From NCBI GenBank assembly GCA_964505785.1, contig CAZDJZ010000019.1, positions 1 through 48,557 of the forward strand: a DNA stretch of 48,557 bases, in the 5' to 3' direction. The stretch's first letter is position 1, and every line of letters begins with the position of its first letter. Positions 30,994-40,097 of this stretch are shown in pieces. A program made the translations under genes and the position numbers. The notes beneath the pieces are model-generated. The model did no database searches. It worked only from the letters and a program-made list of their open reading frames with translations, and was not told where the DNA came from. The stretch is from CAYRTV01 sp964505785 (GTDB lineage Bacteria; Acidobacteriota; Aminicenantia; Aminicenantales; Aminicenantaceae).

Positions 30994-33900
30994 CTATTTC
31001 TTTTTCCATTCGGGTATGCCGCGTCCCGGGGTCCAGGGTGCTCCGGCTGCCTCCAGGGCTTCACCCAGCTTTTTTAACCGGACTTCAACCAGCCGGCGCA
31101 ATTCTGATTCGAGCCGCTCGAATTCGCCGGCGGCGATGTCATAGTTTTGCTTGTTGGTTTCCGTTATGGGAGCTGTGGCGCGGATTTGGGCCTCAAGCCG
31201 CTGCATGAGCGAAGGGGAGACCGCGTCCGAATAACGGCGCACGGTCCAGTCGCCGTAAAGGGCGGTCATAGCGTCCTGCAGGTTCTTTTCCAGGTCTAAT
31301 GCCTGTTTATACAGTTCAGGTTCGGCGCCCGGGGCATCCATCAAGGCTTTTTTCATGAACTGAAGCTGCCGGGCAGCTTCCTGAGCCGCAGAAGCTGCAC
31401 CCATGGCAGCCCGCTGAAGTTCTCCCACCTGCTTTTGAAAATGCAGCAAGGCTTCCCTGTCTTCGGTTTTCAAGCTGGCTAATCCGAGAGATTCCACCAG
31501 GAAAGTCTGAGCTTCGCCCAGGGGAATAAATTCTCCATTGACACGTTTAGTCAAAGAGACGGTGAATGTTCCCGGTGCGGCCAGAGGACCTGAACGGGGT
31601 TCGGACCAGGGCTCCATTTGCGGAGCTTCCAGCCGTGTGGGCGAGAGGTCCGGATACCGCAAATCCCAGGCCACCCGGTGAAATCCTGCCCTTGCCGGTC
31701 CGGTCAGCCTGCGGACAACAGCACCGGAATCATCCCGAATTGTGAGAACAACGGCCGGCTGATCTTGCTGTTCTTCTTTGCGCAGCCGGTCCCATCCGGG
31801 AAAGGTGATGGCCTCACCGGCAGCCCGGAGTTTCTTTTCTTCTGCCCGCCTTTCTTCTTTCAGGGTTTCGAGCGAATCTTTTAAATAATAAGATATCACA
31901 GCTCCGAAAGGAGGATTCGGCGCAATATAAAAATTATCGCCCAGGAACGCTTTGCCCCGCAGGCTGAGCGGACGCCGGGGAACATACATCAGCGCTTTTT
32001 TGACTGGAAACAGCGCTGCTTCCTGGTTTAGAGTTTCGGCATCCATATGGCGGAGCGGAGCATAGTTATCCAGGATATAAAAACCGCGTCCGAAAGAAGC
32101 GCCTACCAGATCATCTTCTTTTTCCTGGATTTCGAGATCCCGGAAGGCGATGGTGGGCAGCCCGCCGGTAAGCTCAATCCAGTGTTCTCCCGTATCCCGG
32201 GTGAAATAAATTCCGTATTCGGTGCCGATAAACCAGAGACCGGGCTGTTTATGGTCTTCCGTCACGGCCCAGACGATTTGACGCTGGGGTAAATCGGATG
32301 AAATGGATTTCCAGGTGCGGCCCTGGTCCCGGCTGACTATCAGATAGGGTTTGAAATCACCGGTTTTGTGGTTGTCCAGCGCCGCCATCACCAGGTCGGG
32401 GTCATGGCGCGAAGCCCGGACATCATTGACAAAACAGCGGCTGGGAATACCGGGAATATTATCGGTTTTCCGCCATGTCTCTCCTCCGTCTTCGGTCACT
32501 TGAATCAAGCCGTCATCGGTTCCGGCATAGATCAGCCCTTCCACCAAAGGAGATTCGGAAAGAGTCGTGATGGTGCTGTATATAGACATGGCGCCGTGGT
32601 CCCATAAGGCGTCAATCGACCAGGTCCGTCCCAGGATCTCTTCTTCATAGCGGAAAATATTCCGGGTTAAATCCGGGCTGATACGGGTCCAGGAGTTGCC
32701 GCGGTCATCGCTGCGGAACACAAACTGGGCTGCGAAATAAAGCCGGGTATGGGAATGGGGGCTTATGATAACCGGGGAATCCCAGTTCCAGCGGTAGGGT
32801 TCATCGCCCGGCTGTTCCGCCGGCTGAATCCGGACCATTTCGCCGCTTTTCCGGTCAAAGCGGTTGAGGTTGCCGTTTTGGGTTTCCGCATAAATAATGT
32901 TGGGGTCTTCCGGGTCGATGGCGCAGGCATAGCCGTCGGCGCCGGTTGTGATAAACCAGTCGCTGTTGCGGATGCCGTTGACATTCAGAGTCCGGGACGG
33001 CCCCGCCTGGCTGGAATTATCCTGGGTGCCGCCGTGGACATTGTAAAAAGGTTCAGCGTTATCAAGTGCCATTTTATAAAACTGGGTCACCGGCAGGTTA
33101 GCTGCATATGTCCAGGTTTCTCCCCGGTCCCAGGACTGGTACAATCCTCCGTCGTTACCGGCCAGAAGATAATCGGGATCATCGGGAACAAATGCCAGGG
33201 CGTGATTGTCCGAGTGCTTATGGGCTTCATTCAGCCTGTCCCAGGTCTTGCCGCCGTCCGTGGTCACTTGGGTCCAGACATCCATCTGGTAAACCCGGTC
33301 GAATGTATGCGGATCGGCATAGATCTCCTGATAATAATGCGGGCCGGTGCCGCCGCTTATGTAGCTGCTGCGTTTTTCCCAGCTTTCTCCCCGGTCATCG
33401 GAGCGGTAAAAACCGCGTTCTCTTTCTGAAGCCTCAATGGTGGCATAGACGACCCGCGGGTCAAACGGGGAGACAGCTAATCCGATACGCCCCATATCAC
33501 CATGGGGCAGGCCGACTGTCAATTCTTTCCAGTTGACACCCCCATCTGTGGTTTTATATATACCGGATTCCGGTCCTCCCGCCATAAACGCGGCAACGCT
33601 CCGCCGGCGCTGGTACGCAGCAGCATAAAGGATATCCGGATTTTCAGGGTCCATGGCGATGTCCGTGACGCCGGTTTCGTCGCTTATCTGCAGGCTGCGG
33701 GCCCAGGTCCGGCCGCCGTCGGTGGTTTTATAAACCCCCCGTTCTTCCCCGGAGGACCAAAGCGGCCCTTCCGCTGCGATATAGACGACTTGGGAGTCTC
33801 CGGGGTCCACTAGAATCTTGGAAATGTGTTCAGATTCCGTCAAACCCATATTGGTCCAGGTGCGGCCCTGATTGAGGCTTTTATACACACCATCACCGAA

Positions 33901-34269
33901 TCCGACATGGCGGCCGCTCACATTTTCACCGGTTCCCACCCAGACGACTTCCGGATGATTGGGATCGATGGCCACACACCCGATGGAATAAGAATCCTGG
34001 GCGTCAAACACCGGCTGCCAGGTGGTGCCGGAATTTTCGGTTTTCCAGACACCGCCGGAACCCACCGCGATATACCAGAAGGAATTGTCGTCCGGATGAA
34101 TGGAAATGTCGCTTATGCGGCCCGACATCAATGCCGGCCCGATGCTGCGGAAGGTCAAACCGGCATAAGTCTGCGGCCTGAATTGCAGTTCCTCCTTATC
34201 CGCATCCTGTGCGGCTATAAATGGAATGAAGAAAATAAACAGACTGAAAAACACCAAAGATTTTTTCAT
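30994..34269 (-). CDS. Exported BNR/VPS10-type beta-propeller protein (sialidase-fold, sortilin-like)
   Basis: 1091 residues. The start at 34269 has GGGAG upstream and a signal peptide (MKKSLVFFSLFIFFIPFIAA, then QD). The first 700 residues hold at least eleven Asp-box motifs (S/T-x-D-x-G-x-T/S-W: TENSGTTW, TTDGGRTW, SDDRGESW, TTDGGKTW, SWDRGETW and others), typical of BNR/sortilin propellers of the family often annotated as glycosyl hydrolase. Residues about 790-900 form a beta sandwich, and the C-terminal 150 are helical and end in GRGIPEWKKK. Catalysis is doubtful; the known members are only structurally related to sialidases. Probably a surface or periplasmic binding scaffold. First gene of an operon with the bactofilin. 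Confidence 0.87.
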   Translation of the reverse strand: MKKSLVFFSLFIFFIPFIAAQDADKEELQFRPQTYAGLTFRSIGPALMSGRISDISIHPDDNSFWYIAVGSGGVWKTENSGTTWQPVFDAQDSYSIGCVAIDPNHPEVVWVGTGENVSGRHVGFGDGVYKSLNQGRTWTNMGLTESEHISKILVDPGDSQVVYIAAEGPLWSSGEERGVYKTTDGGRTWARSLQISDETGVTDIAMDPENPDILYAAAYQRRRSVAAFMAGGPESGIYKTTDGGVNWKELTVGLPHGDMGRIGLAVSPFDPRVVYATIEASERERGFYRSDDRGESWEKRSSYISGGTGPHYYQEIYADPHTFDRVYQMDVWTQVTTDGGKTWDRLNEAHKHSDNHALAFVPDDPDYLLAGNDGGLYQSWDRGETWTYAANLPVTQFYKMALDNAEPFYNVHGGTQDNSSQAGPSRTLNVNGIRNSDWFITTGADGYACAIDPEDPNIIYAETQNGNLNRFDRKSGEMVRIQPAEQPGDEPYRWNWDSPVIISPHSHTRLYFAAQFVFRSDDRGNSWTRISPDLTRNIFRYEEEILGRTWSIDALWDHGAMSIYSTITTLSESPLVEGLIYAGTDDGLIQVTEDGGETWRKTDNIPGIPSRCFVNDVRASRHDPDLVMAALDNHKTGDFKPYLIVSRDQGRTWKSISSDLPQRQIVWAVTEDHKQPGLWFIGTEYGIYFTRDTGEHWIELTGGLPTIAFRDLEIQEKEDDLVGASFGRGFYILDNYAPLRHMDAETLNQEAALFPVKKALMYVPRRPLSLRGKAFLGDNFYIAPNPPFGAVISYYLKDSLETLKEERRAEEKKLRAAGEAITFPGWDRLRKEEQQDQPAVVLTIRDDSGAVVRRLTGPARAGFHRVAWDLRYPDLSPTRLEAPQMEPWSEPRSGPLAAPGTFTVSLTKRVNGEFIPLGEAQTFLVESLGLASLKTEDREALLHFQKQVGELQRAAMGAASAAQEAARQLQFMKKALMDAPGAEPELYKQALDLEKNLQDAMTALYGDWTVRRYSDAVSPSLMQRLEAQIRATAPITETNKQNYDIAAGEFERLESELRRLVEVRLKKLGEALEAAGAPWTPGRGIPEWKKK

Positions 34270-34356
34270 GATCGATCTCCCCTAATAGATTTCATTAGTG
34301 CTATTGTGCAATATTTCAGCCAAAGTTTAAAGAAGGAAATGCAATTCACAATCCAT

Positions 34357-34400
34357 GTCATTCCCGGAGCGGAGCGACGGGAATCTTAGACTGCACCGCC
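34357..34400 (+). repeat. ATTCCCG hairpin module
   Basis: gtcattcccggagcggagcg followed by acgggaatcttagactgca: a 7-bp stem, a loop and the standard tail. It lies between the BNR gene and the AbiEii gene. Confidence 0.78.
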
Positions 34401-34440
34401 TAAAGAATCGGACATCCGTAAAACGTAAAACATAAAATGC

Positions 34441-35220
34441 TTATTCAATATCCACTTGATTGATAAATTCAGGAAACATTTTGATTTTGTCGGCTTCATC
34501 GGGATTATAAAGAAATGGAGATATATCTTTGGCTAACCGGTCAAAATCAGCATCTTTGCATTTTTCGAGCAGCCGGCTTTTGAGTTCTTTCCCATCCCTG
34601 ATATGGATTTTATCCTGGAGATAAGAAAAATCGGGTTGAGTTTTTCCTAAGAGAAATATAATGTCATAAAAATCCCGGCCGATAATGCGCGGACGCATAA
34701 AAACACAAAGGATTTTTTGAGATAACAGCAGTTCTATGGGGGCCGCATTTATTCTCTGAAATACATCAAATTTGTTTAAAATGAATTGGTCCGGCGAATA
34801 GTGATAATTTTGGGGTTCCATATCAATTTGAATGGATAGCTTTTCTTGCTTATGCCGGGTGATTTTGTTGCGGTAAAGAACTTCAGGGAATTTTAAATAA
34901 GCCCTGAATGCATTTTTAATGACAACTTGTGATTCAATATGATATCCCTGCCGGCTCATGCTTTTTTTGATCTGTGAAACAAGCTTATTAAAGCCATCCG
35001 GATTAAGACTTAAATTATCAAAGTCCAGATCTTCGGAAAACCGATGGCTTCCATGGATTATGTGAATGGCTGTTCCTCCAATAAAAGACAAATAATTGGC
35101 AGCAGGGGAATTAAACACAGCTTCGAGGATCTTATGCTGAAGATACTCCCTGAGGATGTTTTTTTTAAATGGTCTCAGTGAATTTGGATAAAAACTTGCG
35201 ATCTGTTTAATATCCAGCAT
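34441..35220 (-). CDS. abiEii: AbiEii/AbiGii-family nucleotidyltransferase toxin
   Basis: 259 residues. The polymerase-beta-like nucleotidyltransferase motif is FIGGTAIHIIHGSHRFSEDL at about 46-65, with catalytic Asp64 and Asp66 (SEDLDF) and a later basic/acidic strand (KLSIQIDME). RPRIIGRDFYDIIFLL matches the conserved C-terminal helix (R-D-x-x-D). AbiEii is the toxin of the type IV AbiE toxin-antitoxin system, which can stabilise DNA and abort phage infection. It is 12 bases behind the AbiEi-like gene, as usual. The operon is visibly richer in A+T than neighbouring pheT, which suggests acquisition by transfer. Confidence 0.9.
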   Translation of the reverse strand: MLDIKQIASFYPNSLRPFKKNILREYLQHKILEAVFNSPAANYLSFIGGTAIHIIHGSHRFSEDLDFDNLSLNPDGFNKLVSQIKKSMSRQGYHIESQVVIKNAFRAYLKFPEVLYRNKITRHKQEKLSIQIDMEPQNYHYSPDQFILNKFDVFQRINAAPIELLLSQKILCVFMRPRIIGRDFYDIIFLLGKTQPDFSYLQDKIHIRDGKELKSRLLEKCKDADFDRLAKDISPFLYNPDEADKIKMFPEFINQVDIE

Positions 35221-35232
35221 GAAACATTCCCA

Positions 35233-35850
35233 TTACTTCATTTCCACTAAGTCAAGAAAGACATTTACTCGTTTGGTCATTGTATTTTGGCCGAATTCTT
35301 GAAGGTAATTCTGCATTTTTTTTCGATTAAGCCTTTGTCTCAAAATTTCTTCTGAAAAGCGTAAAGCCACTATGTCATTTATAGATGTTAACTTTGGGTG
35401 AAGATAGAAATAATCAAGAACAGCTTTTTCGATGTCAGCGATTTTAAAAGTTTTATCGTTATACCTCACAAGTTGATAGCCGAAAAAGAGAGACGGCTTT
35501 AATGTCCGGTATTGGAATTTCCCAAGTGGAGTAGTGAAAGAGTAGGTCCGTCGAGTGGAAATGGATGTGATGCCGTAAACAGCTTCCGGAATGGTCTGAT
35601 AATAAGATAAGGCCGATTCAAGAGACACATATGAAGGCCTGTAGAGACGGTTTGCGATTTCAAATAACACATTTTCGTCTATAATGAGATCTGAAAAAAT
35701 GTATCGGCCCTTAGCGATTTTTTTGATATACCCTTTTTCCTGCCATTCATTGAGCCGCCGCCTGTGAAAATGAGGATCAATCATTTTGATATCGCTTAAG
35801 GAGAAAACTGTAAAATCCTTAAGCGCTTCTTTTAATTGGATATACTTCAT
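35233..35850 (-). CDS. abiEi: AbiEi-family antitoxin / transcriptional repressor
   Basis: 205 residues, starting at the ATG at 35850. The N-terminal winged helix is at about 10-60 (FSLSDIKMIDPHFHRRRLNE, then KGYIKKIAKGRYIF). The C-terminal domain is that of AbiEi-type antitoxins (YRPSYVSLESALSYYQTIPE, TYSFTTPLGKFQYRTL, IADIEKAVLDYFYL). AbiEi proteins bind inverted repeats in their own promoter and counteract AbiEii. Here two nested inverted repeats lie between promoter and start (35855-35896). No Shine-Dalgarno sequence is evident, so initiation may be weak. Confidence 0.9.
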   Translation of the reverse strand: MKYIQLKEALKDFTVFSLSDIKMIDPHFHRRRLNEWQEKGYIKKIAKGRYIFSDLIIDENVLFEIANRLYRPSYVSLESALSYYQTIPEAVYGITSISTRRTYSFTTPLGKFQYRTLKPSLFFGYQLVRYNDKTFKIADIEKAVLDYFYLHPKLTSINDIVALRFSEEILRQRLNRKKMQNYLQEFGQNTMTKRVNVFLDLVEMK

Positions 35851-35854
35851 AGTT

Positions 35855-35920
35855 ATATTTCAAATAAATGCTAAAAATAGCAACAATATGAAATATAATA
35901 GATTTGCAGGATTTTGTCAA
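35855..35920 (-). promoter_or_regulatory. Promoter and nested operator of the abiE operon
   Basis: Minus strand: -35 TTGACA (35920-35915), a 17-base spacer and -10 TATATT (35897-35892). The outer inverted repeat is ATATTTCA (35855-35862) with TGAAATAT (35889-35896); its right half overlaps the -10. An inner perfect palindrome GCTA-N4-TAGC is at 35870-35881. The -35 box contains part of the pheT stop codon (35917-35919). Binding of AbiEi here is inference from how AbiE operons are regulated. Confidence 0.78.
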
Positions 35921-37710
35921 ATCACTTGCTGCAGCCGCAGCTCGCACAGCACAATCGGGTAGGCCAAATTGAAGTTGGTGATAACTTCCGGGTGGACTTC
36001 CCCGATGCGGGCCAGCCAGCGGCCTTGCTCATCCGTGACCTCCGCGCAGCGGCCTTCAAAAAACGCCGGGTGGGAAGCCGGTTTATAAATGCCTTGAAGA
36101 CCCAGTTCAAAAAGGACGGCGTCCAGAACCGAACGGCCGCCGGCATAGCCTTGATGGGGACCGATAAGGCCGAATGCCAGGTGCCGGTATTCCGCTGTCC
36201 CGGTTTCAGCTTCCGAGCTGACGGTGAGGATATTGCCCAGCTCAAAGATTTTCTGCGACACCGGTTTGCGCCGGTTTTTCTGGAAGGTTTCCATAATCCC
36301 GGACAGCATATGGCAGCGGACTACTTTTTGCTCGATGGTTTTGGGGTTCTGCACGATGACGTGGTTGCCGCCCGGCTCCAGCCGGAATTTTTCGAACAGC
36401 CTTTCTTTGGAATGGAGATTCAGGGTCATGATTTCGGTAAATCCCAGGCCCAGCATGGTGTCCCGAACGGTTGTGCTGATACGCTCTTCAGGCCGCGCTT
36501 CGCCGATGGTTAATGACTCCACCATTTGCGGCTGAATGTTTTCATAACCATACCCGATAGCCACATCTTCAAAGATATCGACTTCGTGGCGCACATCCGT
36601 CCGGAATACGGGATAATGCACCAGGTAGACATCGTCTTTTTTCTTGACATCCAGGCGCATTTTTTCCAGAAATTCCATAAATTCCTTGGGCGAAAAATCC
36701 AGGCCCAGCCAGAGGCGGGCTTTATCGTAGTGAACGGCGATGGATTTGGGGGATAGGTCCGGTGTTTCTTCCGGGCCGCCGGGATGAAGCATGGTCACGG
36801 TTTCAGCCGCCCCTCCCAGCTCGATCAGCGCGCTGACCAGGGTATTAAGCGAATTATATACAGGGCCGGGCACGGCTCCGGTAACATCGATGAACAGCCG
36901 TGTGGTCCCGGTTTTGCATTTGGTTTCATCGCTGTTGATAATCGGCGGCATGGCCAGCACCAATTCTTTGGAATCGATCAGAATGGGATATCTGGTATAT
37001 TCACCCATCAGTTCCGCATAGGCTTTGCCTTTGGGGTGTTCTTCCAGAATCTGCGTGGGCGTCATGCTCTGACCGGGCATACCGAGAGGATGAAATTGGA
37101 AATTGTCCGGGTCCACTAGGGTGTAGCGGATGGGCGGGGCAATGGTGTCTAAGTCGTATACTCCAATGGAGGCCAGCTTGCGGTCGCGGCCGATGCCCCA
37201 GTGGAGATTCTCCTGAAGCCGCATGATTTCCCTTAATGCGTCCTGGTCTAATGGCGGCATCTTAACGACAGCACAGGCAATATACGGACGGTAGGTGCCT
37301 TTTTCCGAAAGCGCCGGATCAACCTCAACCTTGATATCTCCTTGTTTCAGGGTAAATTCCGTCAAGCCCTTTTCCAAACCCAGATAGCCTTTAAGCGCCC
37401 GGGATAATCCGCCGGCGTCAAACAGGTCGGGCCGGTCGGCCAGCAGGTCCAGCCGGATGACCTTTTCCGCGGCATACAGGGGAAACGGCTCCTCGCTTTC
37501 GAATCCGCAAAAGTCGCATCGGGCAGCCGGTTCTTCGCGGGATAATTTTTCGTTGGGGCTCTGGCAGGCCGGACAGCGGAAAAGGTTCATTTCCGCGGTG
37601 TCTTCCACATCGCATCCCAACTGGTCGAGCGCATGCACCAGCTTGTCCATGGGGTATTCGCGTCCCAGCAGCTGATTTAACCGTTTGGCACTGACAGCGA
37701 CTACCGGCAT
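35917..37710 (-). CDS. pheT: Phenylalanyl-tRNA synthetase beta subunit, archaeal/eukaryotic-type
   Basis: 597 residues, about 200 shorter than the usual bacterial PheT, as in the archaeal type; it lacks the N-terminal tRNA-binding (EMAP-like) and C-terminal anticodon-binding domains. Ordered features are the N-terminal domain (VSAKRLNQLLG), B3/4 editing region, B5 (RTDVRHEVDIFEDVAIGYGY) and the catalytic-like core (LGFTEIMTLNLHSKE, NPKTIEQKVVRCHMLSGIME, ELGNI). An unusual four-Cys zinc-ribbon insert, CPAC at 46-49 and CDFC at 65-68, interrupts the N-terminal domain. It has GGAGGTG before the ATG, inside the end of pheS, so the subunits are translationally coupled. Confidence 0.94.
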   Translation of the reverse strand: MPVVAVSAKRLNQLLGREYPMDKLVHALDQLGCDVEDTAEMNLFRCPACQSPNEKLSREEPAARCDFCGFESEEPFPLYAAEKVIRLDLLADRPDLFDAGGLSRALKGYLGLEKGLTEFTLKQGDIKVEVDPALSEKGTYRPYIACAVVKMPPLDQDALREIMRLQENLHWGIGRDRKLASIGVYDLDTIAPPIRYTLVDPDNFQFHPLGMPGQSMTPTQILEEHPKGKAYAELMGEYTRYPILIDSKELVLAMPPIINSDETKCKTGTTRLFIDVTGAVPGPVYNSLNTLVSALIELGGAAETVTMLHPGGPEETPDLSPKSIAVHYDKARLWLGLDFSPKEFMEFLEKMRLDVKKKDDVYLVHYPVFRTDVRHEVDIFEDVAIGYGYENIQPQMVESLTIGEARPEERISTTVRDTMLGLGFTEIMTLNLHSKERLFEKFRLEPGGNHVIVQNPKTIEQKVVRCHMLSGIMETFQKNRRKPVSQKIFELGNILTVSSEAETGTAEYRHLAFGLIGPHQGYAGGRSVLDAVLFELGLQGIYKPASHPAFFEGRCAEVTDEQGRWLARIGEVHPEVITNFNLAYPIVLCELRLQQVI

Positions 37711-39227
37711 AGGGGCACCTCCTTGATCTTGTCCAGATCACTCCAGTAGAGCTCGCGGATATCATTAAATCCGTATCGGAGCATGGCCAGCCGGTCCAAA
37801 CCCAGTCCCCAGGCTAAAACCGGCACGTTGCAGCCGAGCGGAATGGTCACTTCCGGGCGGAAAACTCCGGAACCGCCCATTTCGAGCCAGCTTTTTTTGG
37901 ATTCCATCCATACGATAACATCTGCGCTGGGTTCGGTATAGGGGTAGAAAGAGGGTTTGAATTTGACTTTCTCAAAACCCATCTTCCGGTAAAATTCCTG
38001 CAGCGTTCCCAATAGGGTGGCCAAGCTGGCGTTTTCATCGATAATCACACCGTCCACTTGAAGGAACTCCGGCAAATGTTTATAGCTTATGGCTTCATTC
38101 CGGTAGACTTTGCCGACACAGAAAACCTTGCGCGGCGGATGAGGGTCCGCTTGCAGCGCCCGGATAGTGGAGGCGGTGGTATGGGTGCGCAGCACGACTT
38201 GCCTGGCCCGGCGCTCCTGCCACTGGTATCCCCAGCCTTTGGACCCGGTTGCGCCGCCGTTTTCATGGGTTTGTTTTATTTTTTCGACCAAATCCGGAGC
38301 GGGCAGCCGGGCCTGGTCCGGCCGTTCTAAATAGAACGTATCCTGCATATCCCGGGCCGGATGGTCCTGGGGCTGGAAAAGCGCGTCGAAATCCCAGAAG
38401 GCGGATTCGGCCTGAGGGGAGACGATCTCCGTGAATCCCATTTCCAAAAAAGCGGTGCGTGCCTGCTGGATGACCTTCTGCATGGGATGAATTTTTGCCG
38501 GGTGCAGGGCTTCCGCCGGAAGAGTGACATCATAGCTGCGAAGCTGAATATTGCGCCATTCTCCTGAGGTGATGTCCTCGGAAGATAAAACATTTTGTTC
38601 CTTGACCACTTGAAGATCCGGAACAATGGTTTTGCTTTCAGGGGTTAGCTGCGCGGAACGCAGTGTCCGTTCTTTTATCTTGGCAAAATCGGTTCTGTTT
38701 TTTAAAAGGGATTTTGCTTTTATCGCATCGATGCCCTTTTCTTCCAGCTGGTCAAGAAAAACCGGCCCCTGTTTGAGGGTTAACGCCATAGCCTTTTCAT
38801 CCTCGTCCTTTTGGCCCAATGCTTTTAGGCCCTGGTCTGTGAGAGCTAATTTTCCCTTGTCTTTTTTGAACCAGTTTCGCTGGGTGCCCCAGCGCATGAT
38901 CTCGTTCATGGGCAGGTTGTGTTCTTTAGCGAATTTGGCTACATCCTGGATCGGCATCTCTTTAGAATCCGCCAGGATTTCCAGAACCCGCCGTTCCGGA
39001 ATGCCGGAGGATAGATAATCAGCGGCGCTTTCTCCCGGATTGAGTTCTTCTCGGATTTTCTCATTCAGCTCGATCCAGCCCTGATCGCGGCCGTAGGTGA
39101 GGGCCGCCATCACTTTTGCCTGATCAATACCCGAACGGGAAATAATTTTTTCCACGGACAAAGAATCGTCTTCGTCCAGCAGGATCTGGAAAACCTTCCA
39201 CTGCTCTTGATTGATTTTTTCTGTCAT
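37701..39227 (-). CDS. pheS: Phenylalanyl-tRNA synthetase alpha subunit, archaeal/eukaryotic-type
   Basis: 508 residues from the ATG at 39227 (a GTG at 39233 is an alternative). Three N-terminal winged-helix modules of the archaeal type cover residues 10-180. The catalytic class II core has motif 1 near HPMQKVIQQARTAFLEMGFT, motif 2 at VLRTHTTASTIRAL and KVFCVGKVYRNEAI, and motif 3 at GLGLDRLAMLRYG. SYKHLPEFLQVDG and SWLEMGGSGVFRPEV are the phenylalanine-binding parts. It charges tRNA-Phe with PheT. The gene overlaps pheT by ten bases. A TATTAT box (at about 39247-39252) may be its -10. Confidence 0.95.
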   Translation of the reverse strand: MTEKINQEQWKVFQILLDEDDSLSVEKIISRSGIDQAKVMAALTYGRDQGWIELNEKIREELNPGESAADYLSSGIPERRVLEILADSKEMPIQDVAKFAKEHNLPMNEIMRWGTQRNWFKKDKGKLALTDQGLKALGQKDEDEKAMALTLKQGPVFLDQLEEKGIDAIKAKSLLKNRTDFAKIKERTLRSAQLTPESKTIVPDLQVVKEQNVLSSEDITSGEWRNIQLRSYDVTLPAEALHPAKIHPMQKVIQQARTAFLEMGFTEIVSPQAESAFWDFDALFQPQDHPARDMQDTFYLERPDQARLPAPDLVEKIKQTHENGGATGSKGWGYQWQERRARQVVLRTHTTASTIRALQADPHPPRKVFCVGKVYRNEAISYKHLPEFLQVDGVIIDENASLATLLGTLQEFYRKMGFEKVKFKPSFYPYTEPSADVIVWMESKKSWLEMGGSGVFRPEVTIPLGCNVPVLAWGLGLDRLAMLRYGFNDIRELYWSDLDKIKEVPLCR

Positions 39228-39460
39228 AATCACACTCTATTTGAGGGATAATACCATTTTTCGTTTAATACTGCACAAAAATCCGGATATTTGCACCCAT
39301 TGTATAACATGACGGGAAATAATTGAATACGCGGCCGCGGAAATTCCCGCTTGTTTGCCGGGATAATCCAATTTATAATGAATACAGGGAAGACAAAAAA
39401 AACACCCGGAACGATGGAAATGAATCTACATGTCATCATGAGCCCTGCAACAGCAATGTT

Positions 39461-39590
39461 GTCATCCCCAGGCCGCATATGCGGCCTGGGGATCTTAGAG
39501 TGCTTTGCCGAAAGAATCAATTCCATCTCTGCATACGAAGCAGCACCAGATCCTTCATCGCTTGCTTCTCAGGATGACATGTAATATTTA
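39461..39590 (+). repeat. Perfect 30-bp palindrome and flanking hairpin module
   Basis: Bases 39464-39493 form a perfect palindrome with arms ATCCCCAGGCCGCAT and its complement, no loop, followed by ctta-gagtgcttt. A worn ATCCT arm (cttctcaggatgacatg) ends the module at 39590. An incomplete copy (tcatgagccctgca) precedes it. The whole 39228-39606 gap is repeats plus AT-rich DNA carrying the pheS promoter; no gene was seen. Confidence 0.85.
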
Positions 39591-39606
39591 TTATAGTCGG
39601 AATAAA

Positions 39607-40068
39607 ATGAAAAGAATAATGCAGAGATTCATGGACAAATACATGACAGAGCCGGATGTGTCCGGGGAGAATGAAACCGAACGGCTCCAGATCGCAACCT
39701 GTGTGCTTTTGGTGGAAGCGGCGAAAACAGATGAAGAATTCAGTTCGGTTGAAGAGGACATCATCACCGAAATCCTGCAAAAGGAATTCCAGCTTTCCCA
39801 GGAGGCGGTGAAAGACCTCATAGAAATCGCCCATGCCGAAAGGGAAGAAAGCGTTGACGTCTATGAATTCACCCGGCTGATCAATGAACATTACTCTCGG
39901 GAACAAAAAATGAAAATCATGGAATTCATCTGGCATGTGATTTATGCGGATGCCCGGCTGGATAAATACGAAGACTATCTTGCGCATAAACTGGGAAAGC
40001 TCCTGCGCCTCCACCATCATGAAATGATCGATGCTAAATTGAAAGTTTTGGCAGAATTCAAAGACTGA
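39607..40068 (+). CDS. TerB-family protein
   Basis: 153 residues, starting at the ATG at 39607; the frame open upstream from 39505 is repeat DNA. The protein is all-helical and acidic, with TerB-domain features: CVLLVEAAKTDEEFSSVEED, then IITEILQKEF, then the second metal/helix motif FIWHVIYADARLDKYED and the final HKLGKLLRLHHHEMI. The family is linked to tellurite and stress responses in the Ter system, but stand-alone cytoplasmic members like this one have no known role. The ribosome binding site is weak (GGA). Confidence 0.82.
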   Translation: MKRIMQRFMDKYMTEPDVSGENETERLQIATCVLLVEAAKTDEEFSSVEEDIITEILQKEFQLSQEAVKDLIEIAHAEREESVDVYEFTRLINEHYSREQKMKIMEFIWHVIYADARLDKYEDYLAHKLGKLLRLHHHEMIDAKLKVLAEFKD

Positions 40069-40097
40069 AGGATGGAGCGCAAGCAGTGCGAACTCAT

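Noticed and set aside
32749..33429. A 226-residue open frame on the plus strand
   Set aside because: It lies opposite the BNR-repeat gene in GC-rich coding DNA; the protein is low-complexity and resembles no family, so it is a shadow frame.
34441..35850. The abiE pair as part of a larger defence island
   Set aside because: No restriction, phage or other defence genes flank it; neighbours are housekeeping genes.
39461..39500. The palindrome as an intrinsic terminator
   Set aside because: It has no T-run after the stem and lies between divergent genes.
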